Below are positions 17,681 through 17,775 of a DNA stretch of 17,775 nt, in pieces. Numbering within the stretch: the first letter of the stretch is position 1; each line of letters starts with the position of its first letter. Source of the DNA: Geosiphon pyriformis (lineage: Eukaryota; Glomeromycota; Glomeromycetes; Archaeosporales; Geosiphonaceae); the NCBI GenBank assembly GCA_016748015.1, contig JAAOMT010000392.1, positions 49,604 to 67,378 on the forward strand, in the 5' to 3' direction. Position numbers and translations under genes: made by a program. Below the pieces are notes generated by a model, which saw nothing but the letters and a program-made list of their open reading frames with translations, ran no database searches and was not told the DNA's origin.

Positions 17681-17775
17681 AGAATACCAAATATAAATAG
17701 ACAAAAACTCAGCAAAAAGCTTTTAATACATTAAGAAAAAAGCTTATTCAAGCTCTAATACTAATCTATTCAGAT
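17681..17775 (+). pseudogene. RNase H connection region, cut by window end (element B)
   Basis: Continues the RT frame with the TQQKAFNTLRKKL block that precedes RNase H in gypsy elements, ending in LILIYSD at the window edge, which aligns with LILIYSN at about 1996-2020 in element A. A TAG at 17698-17700 sits at the Trp of this block, where A has TAA. Confidence 0.75.

Larger units (their letters stand above)
11203..17775 (+). mobile_element. Element B: dUTPase-bearing Ty3/gypsy retrotransposon, 3' end outside window
   Basis: Order: probable LTR (11203 to about 11591), leader, gag (to about 14390), retropepsin, Cys-rich module, dUTPase, beta-rich domain, RT, start of RNase H at the window edge. 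It is the better preserved sibling of element A. Reading frames by segment are: 11799 to about 12668 one frame, about 12669-13385 the next, 13386 to about 14945 back to the first, then from the 11-A run (14945-14955) the other frame to the end. In-frame stops are common and mostly at Gln/Trp positions. Confidence 0.88.

Noticed and set aside
1-17775. APOBEC-like hypermutation of minus-strand cDNA
   Set aside because: That would give mainly G-to-A on the coding strand. In the compared segment G-to-A and C-to-T are nearly equal, so both DNA strands were targets.

Overview
The window is AT-rich (roughly a quarter G+C by eye) eukaryotic DNA made almost entirely of decayed Ty3/gypsy-type LTR retrotransposons, all on the + strand. 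I found no host gene, tRNA, rRNA or CRISPR array. The polyprotein style strongly recalls repeat families I know from arbuscular mycorrhizal fungi (Glomeromycotina): a gag with one CCHC knuckle, a retropepsin, a Cys-rich module, in one family a dUTPase domain, then RT, RNase H and integrase. This placement rests on recognition, not on a search.

Layout. (1) 1-3657, element A: a heavily eroded 3' part of a pol, with dUTPase remnant, beta-rich domain, RT, RNase H and integrase; its 5' part lies outside the window. (2) 3658-11201, element 2: a near full-length element with LTRs at 3658-4107 and 10724-11201, gag 4444-5982, protease and Cys-rich spacer 5967-7300, RT/RNase H 7301-8690, integrase to 10042, and an extra post-pol reading frame (10089-10745) that runs into the 3' LTR. 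(3) 11203-17775, element B: a probable LTR, leader, gag, protease, Cys-rich module, dUTPase, beta-rich domain and RT, cut by the window end in RNase H. A and B are the same family: 1-2030 aligns with about 15751-17775 at a near-constant offset of about 15755.

None of the copies can make protein as they stand. The frames carry many nonsense codons, mostly where Gln or Trp is expected, and several catalytic residues are changed by G-to-A or C-to-T. Element 2 gag keeps one frame for about 1.5 kb with ten internal stops and no frameshift. The mutations look like C-to-T decay on both strands, often at CpA/TpG, and CpG is almost absent (about 15 seen). Frame changes are fewer, and most coincide with A-runs.

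The points most worth following are the dUTPase placed between protease and RT, the post-pol frame of element 2, the RIP-like mutation pattern in an apparent Glomeromycotina genome, the two different tandem-repeat arrays in the LTR promoter regions, and the A / element 2 / B arrangement.
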